From Pseudomonas sp. PIC25 (GTDB taxonomy: Bacteria; Pseudomonadota; Gammaproteobacteria; Pseudomonadales; Pseudomonadaceae), in NCBI RefSeq assembly GCF_002286785.1, contig NZ_MUJY01000032.1, positions 1-64,000 of the forward strand: a stretch of DNA of 64,000 bases, read 5' to 3'. Below the pieces are notes generated by a model. It saw nothing but the letters and a program-made list of their open reading frames with translations. It did no database searches and was not told the DNA's origin. Made by a program: the position numbers and the translations under genes. Positions 15,997 through 25,079 of the stretch are shown in pieces. The stretch's first letter is position 1. Each line of letters begins with the position of its first letter.

Positions 15997-18135
15997 ATGA
16001 ACACCCGCAAGCTTCTCCTGCTTAGCCTGATCCTGACGCTGATCGTCGGCTTCTTCGCATTCGATCTGGCGGACTACTTCACCCTGGCCAACCTCAAGGC
16101 CCAGCAGGCGGCGCTCGATGCCCGGGTAGAAGCGCATCCCTGGCAGGCGGCCATGCTGTTCTTCCTGGCCTACGTGACGATCACCGGGCTGTCGCTGCCC
16201 GGGGCGGCGCTGATGACACTGCTGGCCGGCGCGCTGTTCGGCCTGCTGGAAGGCTTCCTGCTGGTGTCCTTCGCCTCCACCCTCGGCGCGACGCTGGCCA
16301 TGCTGAGCAGCCGGTTTCTTCTGCGCGACTGGGTGCAGGCGCGTTTCGGCCGGCGCTTCGAGGGCATCGACGACGGCGTGCGTCGGGAAGGCGCGTTCTA
16401 CCTGTTCGCCCTGCGCCTGGTGCCACTCTTCCCGTTCTTCCTGATCAACCTGGCCATGGGGCTCACCCGCTTGCCGGTGAGAACCTTCTGGTGGGTCAGC
16501 CAGCTCGGCATGCTGCCGGGGACCCTGGTCTACGTGAACGCCGGACGCGAGCTGGGCCGGCTGGACTCGCTGGGCGGCATCCTCTCGCCGGGGCTGCTCG
16601 GCGCCTTCGTGCTGCTCGGCCTGTTCCCGTTGCTGGCACGACGCCTGCTGGATGCGCTCAAGGCGCGGCGGGTCTATGCCGGCTGGGCGCGGCCCAGGCG
16701 TTTCGAGCGCAACCTGCTGGTGATCGGTGCGGGCTCCGGAGGGCTGGTCAGTGCGTACATCGCTGCGGCAGTGAAAGCCCGGGTCGGGTTGGTGGAAAAA
16801 CACCGCATGGGTGGCGACTGCCTGAACACCGGCTGCGTGCCATCCAAGGCCCTGCTGCGCTCGGCCAGGTTGGCGGCGGAGCTGAAGAAGGGTGAGGCGC
16901 TGGGCTTTCGAGGCGTGGCTGGCGAGGTGGACTTCGCCGCGGTGATGGCGCGCGTGCAGCGGGTGATCGGTACCATCGAGCCGCACGATTCACCGCAGCG
17001 CTACCGCGAACTGGGCGTCGAGGTGATTCACGGCGAAGCGCGGATCGTTTCGCCCTGGAGCGTCGAAGTGAACGGCCGGGTGCTGACCAGCCGCAACCTG
17101 ATCATCGCCGCCGGAGCACGTCCCAAGATTCCGGATATCCCCGGCCTGGCCGACCTGCAGCCCTACACCTCGGACAGTATCTGGAGCTTGCGCGAGCAGC
17201 CGAAGCGTTTGCTGGTGCTGGGTGGCGGGCCGGTCGGCTGCGAGCTGGCGCAGGCCTTCCAGCGCCTCGGCAGCCAAGTCGTCCAAGTGGTGCGCGGCCC
17301 GCGCCTGCTGCCTCACGAAGATGCCGACGCGGCCGAGGCGGTGATGGCCGGACTGCGCGCGGACGGAGTCGAGCTTCGCCTGGAACATACGCCCGAGCGT
17401 TTCGAACGGCATGATGGCGAGCCCTGCCTTATCACCCGTACCGCATCGGGCGATGAGGAACGCATCCCCTTCGATACCCTGCTGCTGGCCCTCGGCCGGG
17501 TGGCCAATGTCGAAGGCTACGGGCTGGAAACCCTGGGCCTGGCCGTGCGCGCCGACGGCACCCTGGAAACCGACGGATACCTGGCCACGCGCTTTCCCAA
17601 CATCTACGCGGTGGGCGACGTTACCGGTCCCTATCAATTCACCCACTTCGCGGCGCACCAGGCCTGGTATGCGGCGGTCAACGCGCTGTTCGGCGGCTTC
17701 CGGCGCTTCAAGGCGGACTACCGGGTGATTCCCCACTGCACTTTCACCGACCCCGAAGTGGCGCGGGTCGGCTTGTCGGAAGACGAGGCGCGAGCGCGAG
17801 GCATTGCCTACGAGACGACCCGCTACGGCCTTGACGACCTCGACCGGGCGATCACCGACGAGGCCGCCCGTGGCTTCGTGAAGGTGCTTACCGAGCCCGG
17901 CAAGGACCGTATCCTCGGCGTGACCCTGGTTGGCGAGCATGCCGGCGACCTGATTGCCGAGTACGTCCTGGCGATGAAGCACAACCTCGGGCTGAACAGG
18001 ATCCTCGGCACCGTCCACGCCTACCCGACCCTGGCCGAGGCCAACAAGTACGCCGCCGGCGAGTGGCGCAAGGCCCACGCGCCGCAGATGGCGCTACGGC
18101 TGCTGCAACGGTTCCACCGCTGGCGGCTCGGCTGA
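15997..18135 (+). CDS. TVP38/DedA-like membrane domain fused to mercuric-reductase-type FAD oxidoreductase
   Basis: A 712-residue fusion. Residues 1-215 form a TVP38/TMEM64 domain with about six TM helices (FFLAYVTITGLSLPGAALM, LRLVPLFPFFLINLAMGL). Residues 235-710 form a class I disulfide oxidoreductase: FAD motif GAGSGGLVSAY, redox pair CLNTGC, NAD(P) motif GGGPVGCELAQAF, FAD motif YAVGDVTG, and His-Glu in HAYPTLAEA. The MerA C-terminal Cys pair is absent, so mercury is not the obvious substrate. AGGAGC precedes the ATG. Its position after arsS-arsM suggests thiol or arsenical redox chemistry at the membrane. Confidence 0.88.
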   Translation: MNTRKLLLLSLILTLIVGFFAFDLADYFTLANLKAQQAALDARVEAHPWQAAMLFFLAYVTITGLSLPGAALMTLLAGALFGLLEGFLLVSFASTLGATLAMLSSRFLLRDWVQARFGRRFEGIDDGVRREGAFYLFALRLVPLFPFFLINLAMGLTRLPVRTFWWVSQLGMLPGTLVYVNAGRELGRLDSLGGILSPGLLGAFVLLGLFPLLARRLLDALKARRVYAGWARPRRFERNLLVIGAGSGGLVSAYIAAAVKARVGLVEKHRMGGDCLNTGCVPSKALLRSARLAAELKKGEALGFRGVAGEVDFAAVMARVQRVIGTIEPHDSPQRYRELGVEVIHGEARIVSPWSVEVNGRVLTSRNLIIAAGARPKIPDIPGLADLQPYTSDSIWSLREQPKRLLVLGGGPVGCELAQAFQRLGSQVVQVVRGPRLLPHEDADAAEAVMAGLRADGVELRLEHTPERFERHDGEPCLITRTASGDEERIPFDTLLLALGRVANVEGYGLETLGLAVRADGTLETDGYLATRFPNIYAVGDVTGPYQFTHFAAHQAWYAAVNALFGGFRRFKADYRVIPHCTFTDPEVARVGLSEDEARARGIAYETTRYGLDDLDRAITDEAARGFVKVLTEPGKDRILGVTLVGEHAGDLIAEYVLAMKHNLGLNRILGTVHAYPTLAEANKYAAGEWRKAHAPQMALRLLQRFHRWRLG

Positions 18136-18139
18136 GCCG

Positions 18140-18307
18140 TCAGGCCAGCTCGCGCATCTCGAAATCCCCCTTGCTCACCCCGCAATCCGGGCACAGCCAG
18201 TCGTCCGGCACCTCCGCCCAGGGTGTGCCGGCGGGGATACCTTCCTCCGGCCAACCCTTGGCCTCGTCGTAGATCAGGCCGCAGACGATGCAGATCCAGG
18301 TCTTCAT
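18140..18307 (-). CDS. Rubredoxin
   Basis: A 55-residue one-iron electron carrier with both Cys pairs: CIVCG near residue 6 and CPDCG near 39, at the spacing of AlkG2-type rubredoxins, plus conserved Tyr, Trp and Pro (GLIYDEAKGWP, VPDDWLCP). GGAGG lies 6 nt before the ATG. Its start overlaps the stop of the flavoprotein gene (ATGA), so the two are coupled. It probably passes electrons from that flavoprotein to the desaturase-like enzyme at the head of the operon. Confidence 0.93.
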   Translation of the reverse strand: MKTWICIVCGLIYDEAKGWPEEGIPAGTPWAEVPDDWLCPDCGVSKGDFEMRELA

Positions 18308-19035
18308 GCCGGAGCCTCCGTGAACGGGTGGAGCTGGCGGTCGAAGTCGGCCATCGACGGGAAGCGCAGGGGCTTGAGGCGATCCAGGTTGTTCAAATGC
18401 AGTCGGTAGCTGTCGAGGATTTTGCGGCGCGCGTCGTCGCCGATGTAAGGCACGTGATACGCCGGAAATGGCGGCAGCACGCGGAAGCCGACATAGGCCA
18501 GGGTGCCGCGTTGCAGCGGGCGCAGCATGGGCTCCCAGTCGCCGTGAATGGCGTCTTCGTTGGCGAACATGTGCGACTGCCCGCCCAGGGTGAAGCTGAG
18601 CAGCGCACGCTTGCCGGTCAGGCCGCCCCGGTCGTAGAAGCGCAACCCGCCGTAGCAGACGCCGGAAACCAGCACCCGGTCGATCCAGCCTTTCAGGATC
18701 GCCGGCACCGAGCACCAGTACAGCGGGAAGTTGAGAATCAGCAGATCGGCCCAGAGCAGCTTGTCCAGCTCACCGGCGATATCGGCGGCGAGGGCATTGC
18801 CCGCATGGGCGTGGCGCTGCTCCAGGGCATAGACCAAGTAATCCGGGTCGTTGCGGGTCTGGAAGTCGGCGGCCGAAGCCACCGGGTTCCAGCCCATCGC
18901 ATACAGGTCGGAGACCTGCACCGCATGGCCGGCCGCGGTGAGGGTTTCGACCGCGAGGTCCTTCATGGCGGCGCAGAAGGACTTCGGCTCCGGATGGGCA
19001 TGGACGATCAGGACGTTCATCGGGTTTTGCGACAT
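18304..19035 (-). CDS. Flavodoxin-like NAD(P)H oxidoreductase (MdaB/NQO family)
   Basis: A 243-residue Flavodoxin_2-fold enzyme: VLIVHAHPEPKSFCAA at the N-terminus and ADLLILNFPLYWCSVPAILKGW in the middle bind FMN/FAD. Family members reduce quinones or act as two-electron reductases. I set the start at ATG 19035, just after the desaturase stop (2-bp gap), since earlier codons belong to the desaturase region. Sandwiched between a di-iron membrane desaturase and a rubredoxin, it may serve as the NAD(P)H-dependent reductase, an unusual role for this family. Confidence 0.85.
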   Translation of the reverse strand: MSQNPMNVLIVHAHPEPKSFCAAMKDLAVETLTAAGHAVQVSDLYAMGWNPVASAADFQTRNDPDYLVYALEQRHAHAGNALAADIAGELDKLLWADLLILNFPLYWCSVPAILKGWIDRVLVSGVCYGGLRFYDRGGLTGKRALLSFTLGGQSHMFANEDAIHGDWEPMLRPLQRGTLAYVGFRVLPPFPAYHVPYIGDDARRKILDSYRLHLNNLDRLKPLRFPSMADFDRQLHPFTEAPA

Positions 19036-19037
19036 GG

Positions 19038-20105
19038 TCAGGCGGCCTGGGTATGTTGTGCGGCCTGCCGTTCCACCGGACTCCAGCGGTTGGCGCGGGC
19101 GAAGGTGCCGAAGTCGTTGAAGCGCACGCCCATCTCGCGCATCACCTTGTGCGCTGCCGGCGCGGTCATCTGGCGGATATAGAAGGGTTCCTTGACCACG
19201 AAATGGTGAATCGCATGGGTGCTGCCGAAGTTGAAGCAGAACGCCTGCAGCGGCCACAGCCACCAGGGGTTGAGCACCTGGGTCTGCTGGATCACGTTGC
19301 CCGGCTCGATATCGCCGTAGTAGTGCATGTTGGAGCTGACGAAATGCAGGCAGAAGGTGCGCAGGACGTTCGGGCCGACCAGCACCACCACGGCAGCGTT
19401 CACCACACCCATGACTTGCAGGGTGGTGGCCGACCAGTCGATGGGCGCGCCGGCCGCCGTTGCGACGGCGTCGACCAGATGGAAGCCGAGGAACAGGTAC
19501 CAGATGCCCCAGTTGATCAGGCCGAGCGGCGCATAGCCTTTCAGGGTGCGCAGGACGATGCTTTTCTTGTGCGCCCAGGTCGGTGCGCGCAAGAAACGGA
19601 TGAACGACGACATCATGTTGTCGCCCACCATCAGCAGCCGGGCCAGACCCCAGGGCTCGCCGTTGGTGATGGCGCGCTCCTCGACGTCGGTGGCGCTGCC
19701 GGAGATCTTATGGTGGTTCAGGTGCAGCTCGCGGCGAATCCAGGGGCTGATGGTGCTCGGTCGGGCCAGCCAGACCAGGGCCAGCATCAGGTTGTGTGGT
19801 CCGCGCTTCTTGCGGAAGTACATCGAATGCAGCAGGTCGTGTTCCAGTTCGTGGGTCAGCGACGCGAAGAAGGCGTTGGCCAGCAGGCAGGCCCACCAGG
19901 CGATCATGCCGTTCACATAGAGCGCCGCGGCGCCGATCATGCCGGCCAGGGCGAAGGCCAGGATGCCGGCACCGAGGGCGTCCTGATGCTTCAGGATTGG
20001 GTAGCGCCGGCGCAGTTCCTCGCCATGGGCCATCACCACTTCGCGGATATACGCGGATTTCTGCTGGTCATTCTGCAGATCGCGGCTTGCGGGAGTCGGG
20101 GTCAT
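19038..20105 (-). CDS. Membrane fatty-acid desaturase / hydroxylase-like di-iron enzyme
   Basis: A 355-residue integral membrane protein of the FA_desaturase superfamily. Three His boxes bind two irons: HELEHDLLH (about 86), HLNHH (about 126) and HAIHH (about 305). TM segments lie between them. These enzymes use O2 to desaturate or hydroxylate acyl or alkyl chains. It heads an operon with a flavoprotein and a rubredoxin, the carrier used by alkane monooxygenases. It differs from DesA further along this window. A divergent AraC-type gene is 126 bp away and likely controls it. Confidence 0.88.
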   Translation of the reverse strand: MTPTPASRDLQNDQQKSAYIREVVMAHGEELRRRYPILKHQDALGAGILAFALAGMIGAAALYVNGMIAWWACLLANAFFASLTHELEHDLLHSMYFRKKRGPHNLMLALVWLARPSTISPWIRRELHLNHHKISGSATDVEERAITNGEPWGLARLLMVGDNMMSSFIRFLRAPTWAHKKSIVLRTLKGYAPLGLINWGIWYLFLGFHLVDAVATAAGAPIDWSATTLQVMGVVNAAVVVLVGPNVLRTFCLHFVSSNMHYYGDIEPGNVIQQTQVLNPWWLWPLQAFCFNFGSTHAIHHFVVKEPFYIRQMTAPAAHKVMREMGVRFNDFGTFARANRWSPVERQAAQHTQAA

Positions 20106-20231
20106 GCTCGCATCCTCTTGTTATCGTCGCGCACGCGGAGCGCACGTCAGGGCACGACGCTACTCTGCATCGTCATGCCGAAGCCGGCCTGACCCTGGAC
20201 GCCAACCTGTTGACCGGACACGCCAACCTGC

Positions 20232-21245
20232 ATGACTGACGAACCCACCACCCTGGCCAGTTGGACGCGCGCCCTGCGCAAGCAGCTCGATGCCCTCGGC
20301 CTGGACAGCATCGCGCTGTGCCGAGAGGCTGGCCTCGACCCGGCGCTGATGGACGACCCCAACGCCCGCTACCCGCTCTCCGCCACCACCCGCCTGTGGC
20401 GGCTGGCGGTGCAGGCCAGCGGCGACCCCGCGCTGGGGCTGAAGGTCTCCCAGTACGTCGGCCCCACCACCTTCCACGCCCTGGGGTACGCCTTGATCGC
20501 CAGCGCCAGCCTGCTCGACGTGTTCGAGCGTATCGTGCGCTACCACAAGGTGGTCAGCGATGCCTCCGAGCTGGACTTGCGACAGGTCGGCGAGCGCTAC
20601 GAATTCCGCCTGCAGGTGCCGCCGGGCGGACCCGAGCCGGCGCCCGAGGCGCTGGATGCCTTCGCCGCGATCTACGTACGCACCTGCCGCAACCGCCTGG
20701 GCCGCGACTACGCCCCGCTGGCGGTGTACTTGAGCCGGCCGCGTCCGGCCGACCCGCAACCCTGGCACGACGTGTTCCGCGCGCCGCTGCATTTCGGCGC
20801 TACGGAGACCCTGCTGCAGTTCGCCCGCGCCGACTTCGAGCGGCCCCTGGAGGATGCCAACCCGGAACTCGCCCTGCACAACGAGGCAGTGCTGGAGCGC
20901 ACCCTCGAACAACTCCAGCCGCCCACTTGGCAGCGCAAGGTGCGCACCTGCCTGGAAGCACAGTTGCCCAACGGCGAACCGTCCGCCGAGTGGATCGCCC
21001 AGGCCCTGCACCTGAGCCTGCGCAGCCTGCAACGCCACCTGGCCGACGAGGGCGTGAGCTACGAGAGCCTGCTCAACGACACCCGCCAGGCCCTGGCCCT
21101 GCGCCACATGCGCGACCCCCGCTGCTCCATCAGCGAGATCGCCTACCTGCTCGGCTTCGCCGACACCAGCAGCTTCAGCCGCGCCTTCAAGCGTTGGACA
21201 GGACAGTCGCCGAGCCAATACCGCGAGGGATTGCTGCGCCCGTGA
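20232..21245 (+). CDS. AraC-family transcriptional regulator
   Basis: A 337-residue regulator. An N-terminal Arabinose_bd-type ligand domain (about 15-200, including FHALGYALIASASLLDVFERI) precedes a C-terminal double HTH (about 240-335: SLRSLQRHLADEGVSYE and FADTSSFSRAFKRWTGQSPSQYR). This architecture is that of the OruR/ArgR-like and alkane-responsive AraC proteins. It is divergent from the desaturase operon, so activation of that operon is likely. Its stop overlaps the GTG of the next gene (GTGA), which hints at co-transcription. Confidence 0.92.
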   Translation: MTDEPTTLASWTRALRKQLDALGLDSIALCREAGLDPALMDDPNARYPLSATTRLWRLAVQASGDPALGLKVSQYVGPTTFHALGYALIASASLLDVFERIVRYHKVVSDASELDLRQVGERYEFRLQVPPGGPEPAPEALDAFAAIYVRTCRNRLGRDYAPLAVYLSRPRPADPQPWHDVFRAPLHFGATETLLQFARADFERPLEDANPELALHNEAVLERTLEQLQPPTWQRKVRTCLEAQLPNGEPSAEWIAQALHLSLRSLQRHLADEGVSYESLLNDTRQALALRHMRDPRCSISEIAYLLGFADTSSFSRAFKRWTGQSPSQYREGLLRP

Positions 21246-22321
21246 GCCTCTACGACCTGTTATTGGTGGGCGCCGGCCATGCCCACCTCGGCGTGCTGCG
21301 CCGCTGGGCCAACGGGGTGGCGCCGCCAAGACGCATCGGATTGCTCAGCGCAACGCCCGAGGCCTGGTACTCCGGCATGCTGCCGGGGCTGCTGGCCGGG
21401 CGTTACCGGGCGGAAGACTGCCGCATCCCCCTGGCGCCCTTGTGCCGTGCCGCCGGTGTCGAACTGCTCATCGGCGAAGTCCACGCGCTGGCGGCGGACG
21501 AGCGCGCGTTGCAATTGGTCGATGGCCCAACCCTGGCGGCGTCCTGGCTGTCGCTCAACGTCGGTGCCGGGGTGGCTGCACCGCCCCGGCGCGGCGACGT
21601 CATGGAGGTGCTGGCGGTGAAGCCCTTCGCCGATTTCCTCGCCGGCTGGGAACGCTGGCGGGCCGAGCCGCAGCGGCTGGCGATCCTTGGCGGTGGCGCG
21701 GCGGCAGTCGAACTGGCGCTGGCACTGGCCGGCCAAGTGCCGGGGCTGGCGCTGTTCTGTGCCGATGCGCTGCTCGCCAACCTGGCGCCGGGCCTGCGCC
21801 TGCGCGCCCTCGGGCATTTGCGCGCACGCAGGGTTCAGGTTCGCGAACATTGTCCGATAACCTCCATAGACGACGAGTGGCTGCTCAGCGGCGAGGAGCC
21901 GGTGTGGCGTGGTGGGCGCCTGCTGCTGGCCAGCGGCGCGGCGGCGCTCCCCTGGATATCCCGGAGCGGGCTGGAATGCGACAGCGCGGGTTTCGCGCGG
22001 ATCGCCTCCACCTTGCAGAGCCTGTCGCATCCGCAGATTTACGTCGTGGGCGATTGCGCGAGCCTGCCCGGTGCGCGCAGAAGCGGTGTCTATGCTGTAC
22101 GCCAGGGGCCGGTGCTCGCCGCCAACCTGAATGCGGCGCTCTGCGGTGGGGCTTTGCGCGTCTACCGGCCGCAGCGGCGCAGCCTGGCGCTGCTGGCTAC
22201 CGGCGACGGCGGCGCGCTGCTCGGCTGGGATGACTGGAGCGCCGGCGGCCGTGCTTGCGGCTGGTGGAAAGACCGGCTCGATCGAGGATTTATCCGGCGT
22301 CACCGCTTCCCGGAGCGATGA
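21242..22321 (+). CDS. FAD-dependent pyridine nucleotide-disulfide-type oxidoreductase
   Basis: A 359-residue NDH-2-like flavoprotein: FAD motif [14 protein letters not shown] at the N-terminus, NAD(P) motif [17 protein letters not shown] at about 145, and FAD motif [12 protein letters not shown] at about 265. It resembles the oxidoreductase domain fused to selenide-water dikinase in other bacteria, but no SelD part is present. The GTG start overlaps the AraC stop by 4 bp. The electron acceptor is unknown; a role linked to the desaturase unit is possible. Confidence 0.85.
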   Translation: MSLYDLLLVGAGHAHLGVLRRWANGVAPPRRIGLLSATPEAWYSGMLPGLLAGRYRAEDCRIPLAPLCRAAGVELLIGEVHALAADERALQLVDGPTLAASWLSLNVGAGVAAPPRRGDVMEVLAVKPFADFLAGWERWRAEPQRLAILGGGAAAVELALALAGQVPGLALFCADALLANLAPGLRLRALGHLRARRVQVREHCPITSIDDEWLLSGEEPVWRGGRLLLASGAAALPWISRSGLECDSAGFARIASTLQSLSHPQIYVVGDCASLPGARRSGVYAVRQGPVLAANLNAALCGGALRVYRPQRRSLALLATGDGGALLGWDDWSAGGRACGWWKDRLDRGFIRRHRFPER

Positions 22322-22352
22322 TGCCGACGGGAAAAACAACAAGAGGTCCATC

Positions 22353-23927
22353 ATGCGTCCTGCCTTCATCGGTCATCCCGTTGCCTGCCTGATCCACGCG
22401 CTGGGGCTGGCCGCCTTGATGCTGGTCTACCAGCGGATGCAACTGCCTCTGTACGTGAGTATCCCGTCGTTCCTGCTGCTGGCGCTCTGGCCCTGGCTGG
22501 GGCCCTGGCAGCGTTCGACGGAAGAGGGCTCGCACGGACCGAAGTCGGACGGTGGGCCGACGTTCGATCAATTGAGCGCCAACCTCTCCCGGCACACCAG
22601 CCAGAATGCCCTGTCGGCGGCGAAGGTAGCCTTCAGCGTGCAGCAGTTGGCGAACAAACTGAAATCGCAGATGGGCGCGGTGGACCAGGTTACCGGCGGC
22701 GCCGAGGCGATGACCGCCACCGAGCAGGACAGCGCCCGGCTCGCCCAGCAGACCCTCGCCGCAGCGCAGTCGGTGCGCCAGAGCAGTGCCAGCGGGCAGG
22801 GCGAACTGCAACGAGCTATCGCCCGCATGCAATCGCTGAGCGCACAGACCACGGCCAGCCGCGAGCTGATCGACGGCCTGAGCGCGCGCACCGAGCAGAT
22901 CCAGCAGGTCACCTCGGTGATTCAATCCATTGCCAGCCAGACCAACCTGCTGGCCCTCAACGCCGCCATCGAGGCGGCCCGTGCCGGCGAGCAGGGGCGC
23001 GGCTTCGCGGTGGTCGCCGACGAGGTGCGCAGCCTGGCCGGGCGCACCGCCAGCGCCACCGAAGAGGTCGGGCAGATGGTTGCCGATATCCGCCAACAGA
23101 GCAGCGCGGTGGTGGCACATATCCAGCAGCAGGCCAGCGAATTGGACCAGGCGGCACAACAGATCGAGGAAACCGGGCAGCATCTGCAAGGGATCGCCGG
23201 GCTGGCAGGGGAGGTGGAAGAACAGGTGGCGCAGATCACCGCGGGTACCGAGAGCAACCACCAGCGGCTGGCCAGCCTCTTCGAGGCGCTGGAGCAACTG
23301 CGCGCCGACGCCCATGCCAGCGAAGCGCAGACCCGCCAGCTCGGCGAGGCGGCGGCGCAACTGGTGGCCCAGGCCGAGACGGTCAGCGAGCAACTGGCTG
23401 AAGTGCGTCTGGACGATTACCACCAGCGCGTTTTCGACCTCGCCCGCGAGGGCGCGGCGGCCATCGCCGCGAGGTTCGAGGCCGACCTGGCGGCGGGGCG
23501 GATTCGCCTGGACGACCTGTTCGACCGCAACTACCAGCCAATCCCCAACACCCACCCGACCAAGTACCGCACCCGCTTCGACGAATACACCGACCAGGTC
23601 CTGCCCGAGATCCAGGAGCCGTTGCTGCAACGCCATGACGGACTGGTCTTCGCCATCGCCACCACTCCGGAAGGCTACGTGCCGACCCACAACCGTGCCT
23701 TCGCCCACCCGCAGACCGGCGACCCCAAGGTGGACATGCTGAAGAGCCGCAGCAAGCGCCTGTTCAACGACCGCACCGGCGCTCGCTGCGGCAGCCACCA
23801 GCAGCGCCTGCTGCTACAGACCTACATGCGCGACACCGGCGAGCTGATGCATGACCTTTCCGTGCCCATTTTTGTCCAGGGCCGGCACTGGGGCGGCTTG
23901 CGCATGGGGTATCGGCCGGAGCGTTGA
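22353..23927 (+). CDS. Methyl-accepting chemotaxis protein with C-terminal sensory domain
   Basis: A 524-residue chemoreceptor. The N-terminus has one or two short TM segments (about 8-50) and no periplasmic domain. The signalling hairpin is canonical ([38 protein letters not shown]-type core, about 190-230). After the coiled coil, residues 370-524 form a globular domain ([20 protein letters not shown]) that looks like a cytoplasmic sensor placed after the MCP hairpin. AGAGGT precedes ATG 22353. The unusual order suggests sensing of an internal signal such as redox or metabolism. Confidence 0.9.
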   Translation: MRPAFIGHPVACLIHALGLAALMLVYQRMQLPLYVSIPSFLLLALWPWLGPWQRSTEEGSHGPKSDGGPTFDQLSANLSRHTSQNALSAAKVAFSVQQLANKLKSQMGAVDQVTGGAEAMTATEQDSARLAQQTLAAAQSVRQSSASGQGELQRAIARMQSLSAQTTASRELIDGLSARTEQIQQVTSVIQSIASQTNLLALNAAIEAARAGEQGRGFAVVADEVRSLAGRTASATEEVGQMVADIRQQSSAVVAHIQQQASELDQAAQQIEETGQHLQGIAGLAGEVEEQVAQITAGTESNHQRLASLFEALEQLRADAHASEAQTRQLGEAAAQLVAQAETVSEQLAEVRLDDYHQRVFDLAREGAAAIAARFEADLAAGRIRLDDLFDRNYQPIPNTHPTKYRTRFDEYTDQVLPEIQEPLLQRHDGLVFAIATTPEGYVPTHNRAFAHPQTGDPKVDMLKSRSKRLFNDRTGARCGSHQQRLLLQTYMRDTGELMHDLSVPIFVQGRHWGGLRMGYRPER

Positions 23928-23938
23928 GACGAAACCTG

Positions 23939-23961
23939 TAGGGGCGAATTCATTCGCCCGG
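23939..23961 (+). repeat. Dispersed Pseudomonas repeat unit (copy 1)
   Basis: GTAGGGGCGAATTCATTCGC, a short sequence with an internal GCGAAT-type dyad, just after the chemoreceptor gene. An inverted near-identical copy lies at 29803-29825. Such words occur at many intergenic sites in pseudomonads. Confidence 0.6.
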
Positions 23962-24059
23962 CGGTGCTTGATCATGCACCTGACAACCAAATAGATGGGC
24001 TTTGTCTGCGCCAAGCGTTGTTGGAAAGTTCTGAGCCAAACCGATTGCTGGGTTTCTCC

Positions 24060-24285
24060 GAGATATCTTGTTTCGCCCCCCGGCGAGTTACTTCTGGCAG
24101 CCGCCCCAGAAGTAACCAAGAGGGCTTGCCCCGGCATCCGAACTAGGCGTCCCCGCCCGGCTTCGCCGGGGTTCCCTCGCTCCATCGCCGTTCCGGGGAG
24201 CCGGCGCGAAGGGCCATCCCTGGCCAATCGCGCCTCTCGCGGCATCCATGCCGCTCGTCCCCCTACACGACAGGCAGAGCTATGA
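24060..24285. repeat. Non-coding dispersed repeat block
   Basis: The 363-bp gap 23928-24290 has no credible gene. It holds GTTACTTCTGG and its inverse CCAGAAGTAAC (about 24087-24117, a strong hairpin) followed by Pro/Arg-like GC-rich tracts of the type CCCCGGCATCC. From memory this block is a common intergenic repeat in Pseudomonas genomes. No promoter or RNA gene is evident. Confidence 0.5.
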
Positions 24286-24290
24286 GTTCT

Positions 24291-24983
24291 CTACGGTCCG
24301 GTCGCCGCCAAACGCAACCCATCCAGATCGACGATCTCGATCTCGCCATAGCCGAGGCGGACGATGCCCTGGGCTTCCAAGTCCTTGAGAATCTGGTTGG
24401 TGGTCTGGCGGGAGATGGCCAGCATCAGGGCCAGTTGTTCCTGGGCCAGTTGCAGGGTACGACGAGGGCCGCTGGCGTCGCCGTAGCCTTCGGCGATCAT
24501 CAGCAGGCGACGGGCCAGGCGCGGGGCGGCGGGGAACAGGCTCATTTCTTCCAGGGCGATGAAGGCCAGGCGCAGCTTCTGGCTCATCAGTAGGGCGAAG
24601 TCGCGCCAGTGCCGTGGCTCCTGTTCGAGCAAGGCGAGCAGCGCTACCTGAGGCACCTGCAACAGCACCGTCGCGCCTTCGGCGTAGGCGTCATGGGTAC
24701 GTGGCTGGCCGTCGAACAGCGAAATCTCGCCGAACCAGTAGGGTGGCTCGACCAGCGTCAGCAGCGCCTCCTTGCCGCTCTGCGCCACCGCGCCGATGCG
24801 GATCGCCCCCTCCACCACCGCATAGAGCCCGCACGGCTTGTCGCCCCGGCTGAACAGCCGCTGCCCCGCATCCAGCCGCCGCACCTGGGCAGCGCCCAGC
24901 AGGCTGTCCTGCAACGACGTCGGCAGGCCGCTGAACCAGTGGCCGTTCAACAGCCGTTCACGGTAGAGGGTTGCGTCGCTCAT
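24291..24983 (-). CDS. Crp/Fnr-family transcriptional regulator
   Basis: A 230-residue regulator. A cyclic-nucleotide-binding fold (about 15-135: LFSRGDKPCGLYAVVEGAIRIG, PYWFGEISLFDGQPRTHDAYA) is followed by an HTH_Crp domain (LAQEQLALMLAISRQTTNQILKDL). The FGEISLFDGQPRTHDA segment resembles a phosphate-binding cassette, so a nucleotide ligand is possible; no Fnr-type Cys cluster is present. I use ATG 24983, which has GGAG upstream, over one 39 nt earlier. It is divergent from the Mpo1-like gene and may regulate it. Confidence 0.9.
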   Translation of the reverse strand: MSDATLYRERLLNGHWFSGLPTSLQDSLLGAAQVRRLDAGQRLFSRGDKPCGLYAVVEGAIRIGAVAQSGKEALLTLVEPPYWFGEISLFDGQPRTHDAYAEGATVLLQVPQVALLALLEQEPRHWRDFALLMSQKLRLAFIALEEMSLFPAAPRLARRLLMIAEGYGDASGPRRTLQLAQEQLALMLAISRQTTNQILKDLEAQGIVRLGYGEIEIVDLDGLRLAATGP

Positions 24984-25079
24984 CGGAGGCTCCGGAGGTT
25001 TGTCGGCTAGCTGACAGAGCATGGAAGGAGGGTGGGGCCATCATGCCCGGACCTGCCTTGCCGAGGAGAACAAAAAAAC

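Noticed and set aside
15997-18135. Mercuric reductase
   Set aside because: The C-terminal Cys pair and N-terminal metal-binding domain of MerA are missing and no mer genes are adjacent.
18140-18715. A 191-codon protein ending in rubredoxin
   Set aside because: The first 136 codons overlap the flavoprotein out of frame; ATG 18307 has a ribosome site and gives a normal 55-aa rubredoxin.
20261-22321. A 686-codon frame across the AraC and FAD genes
   Set aside because: The first part is AraC read out of frame; the FAD motif begins at the GTG at 21242.
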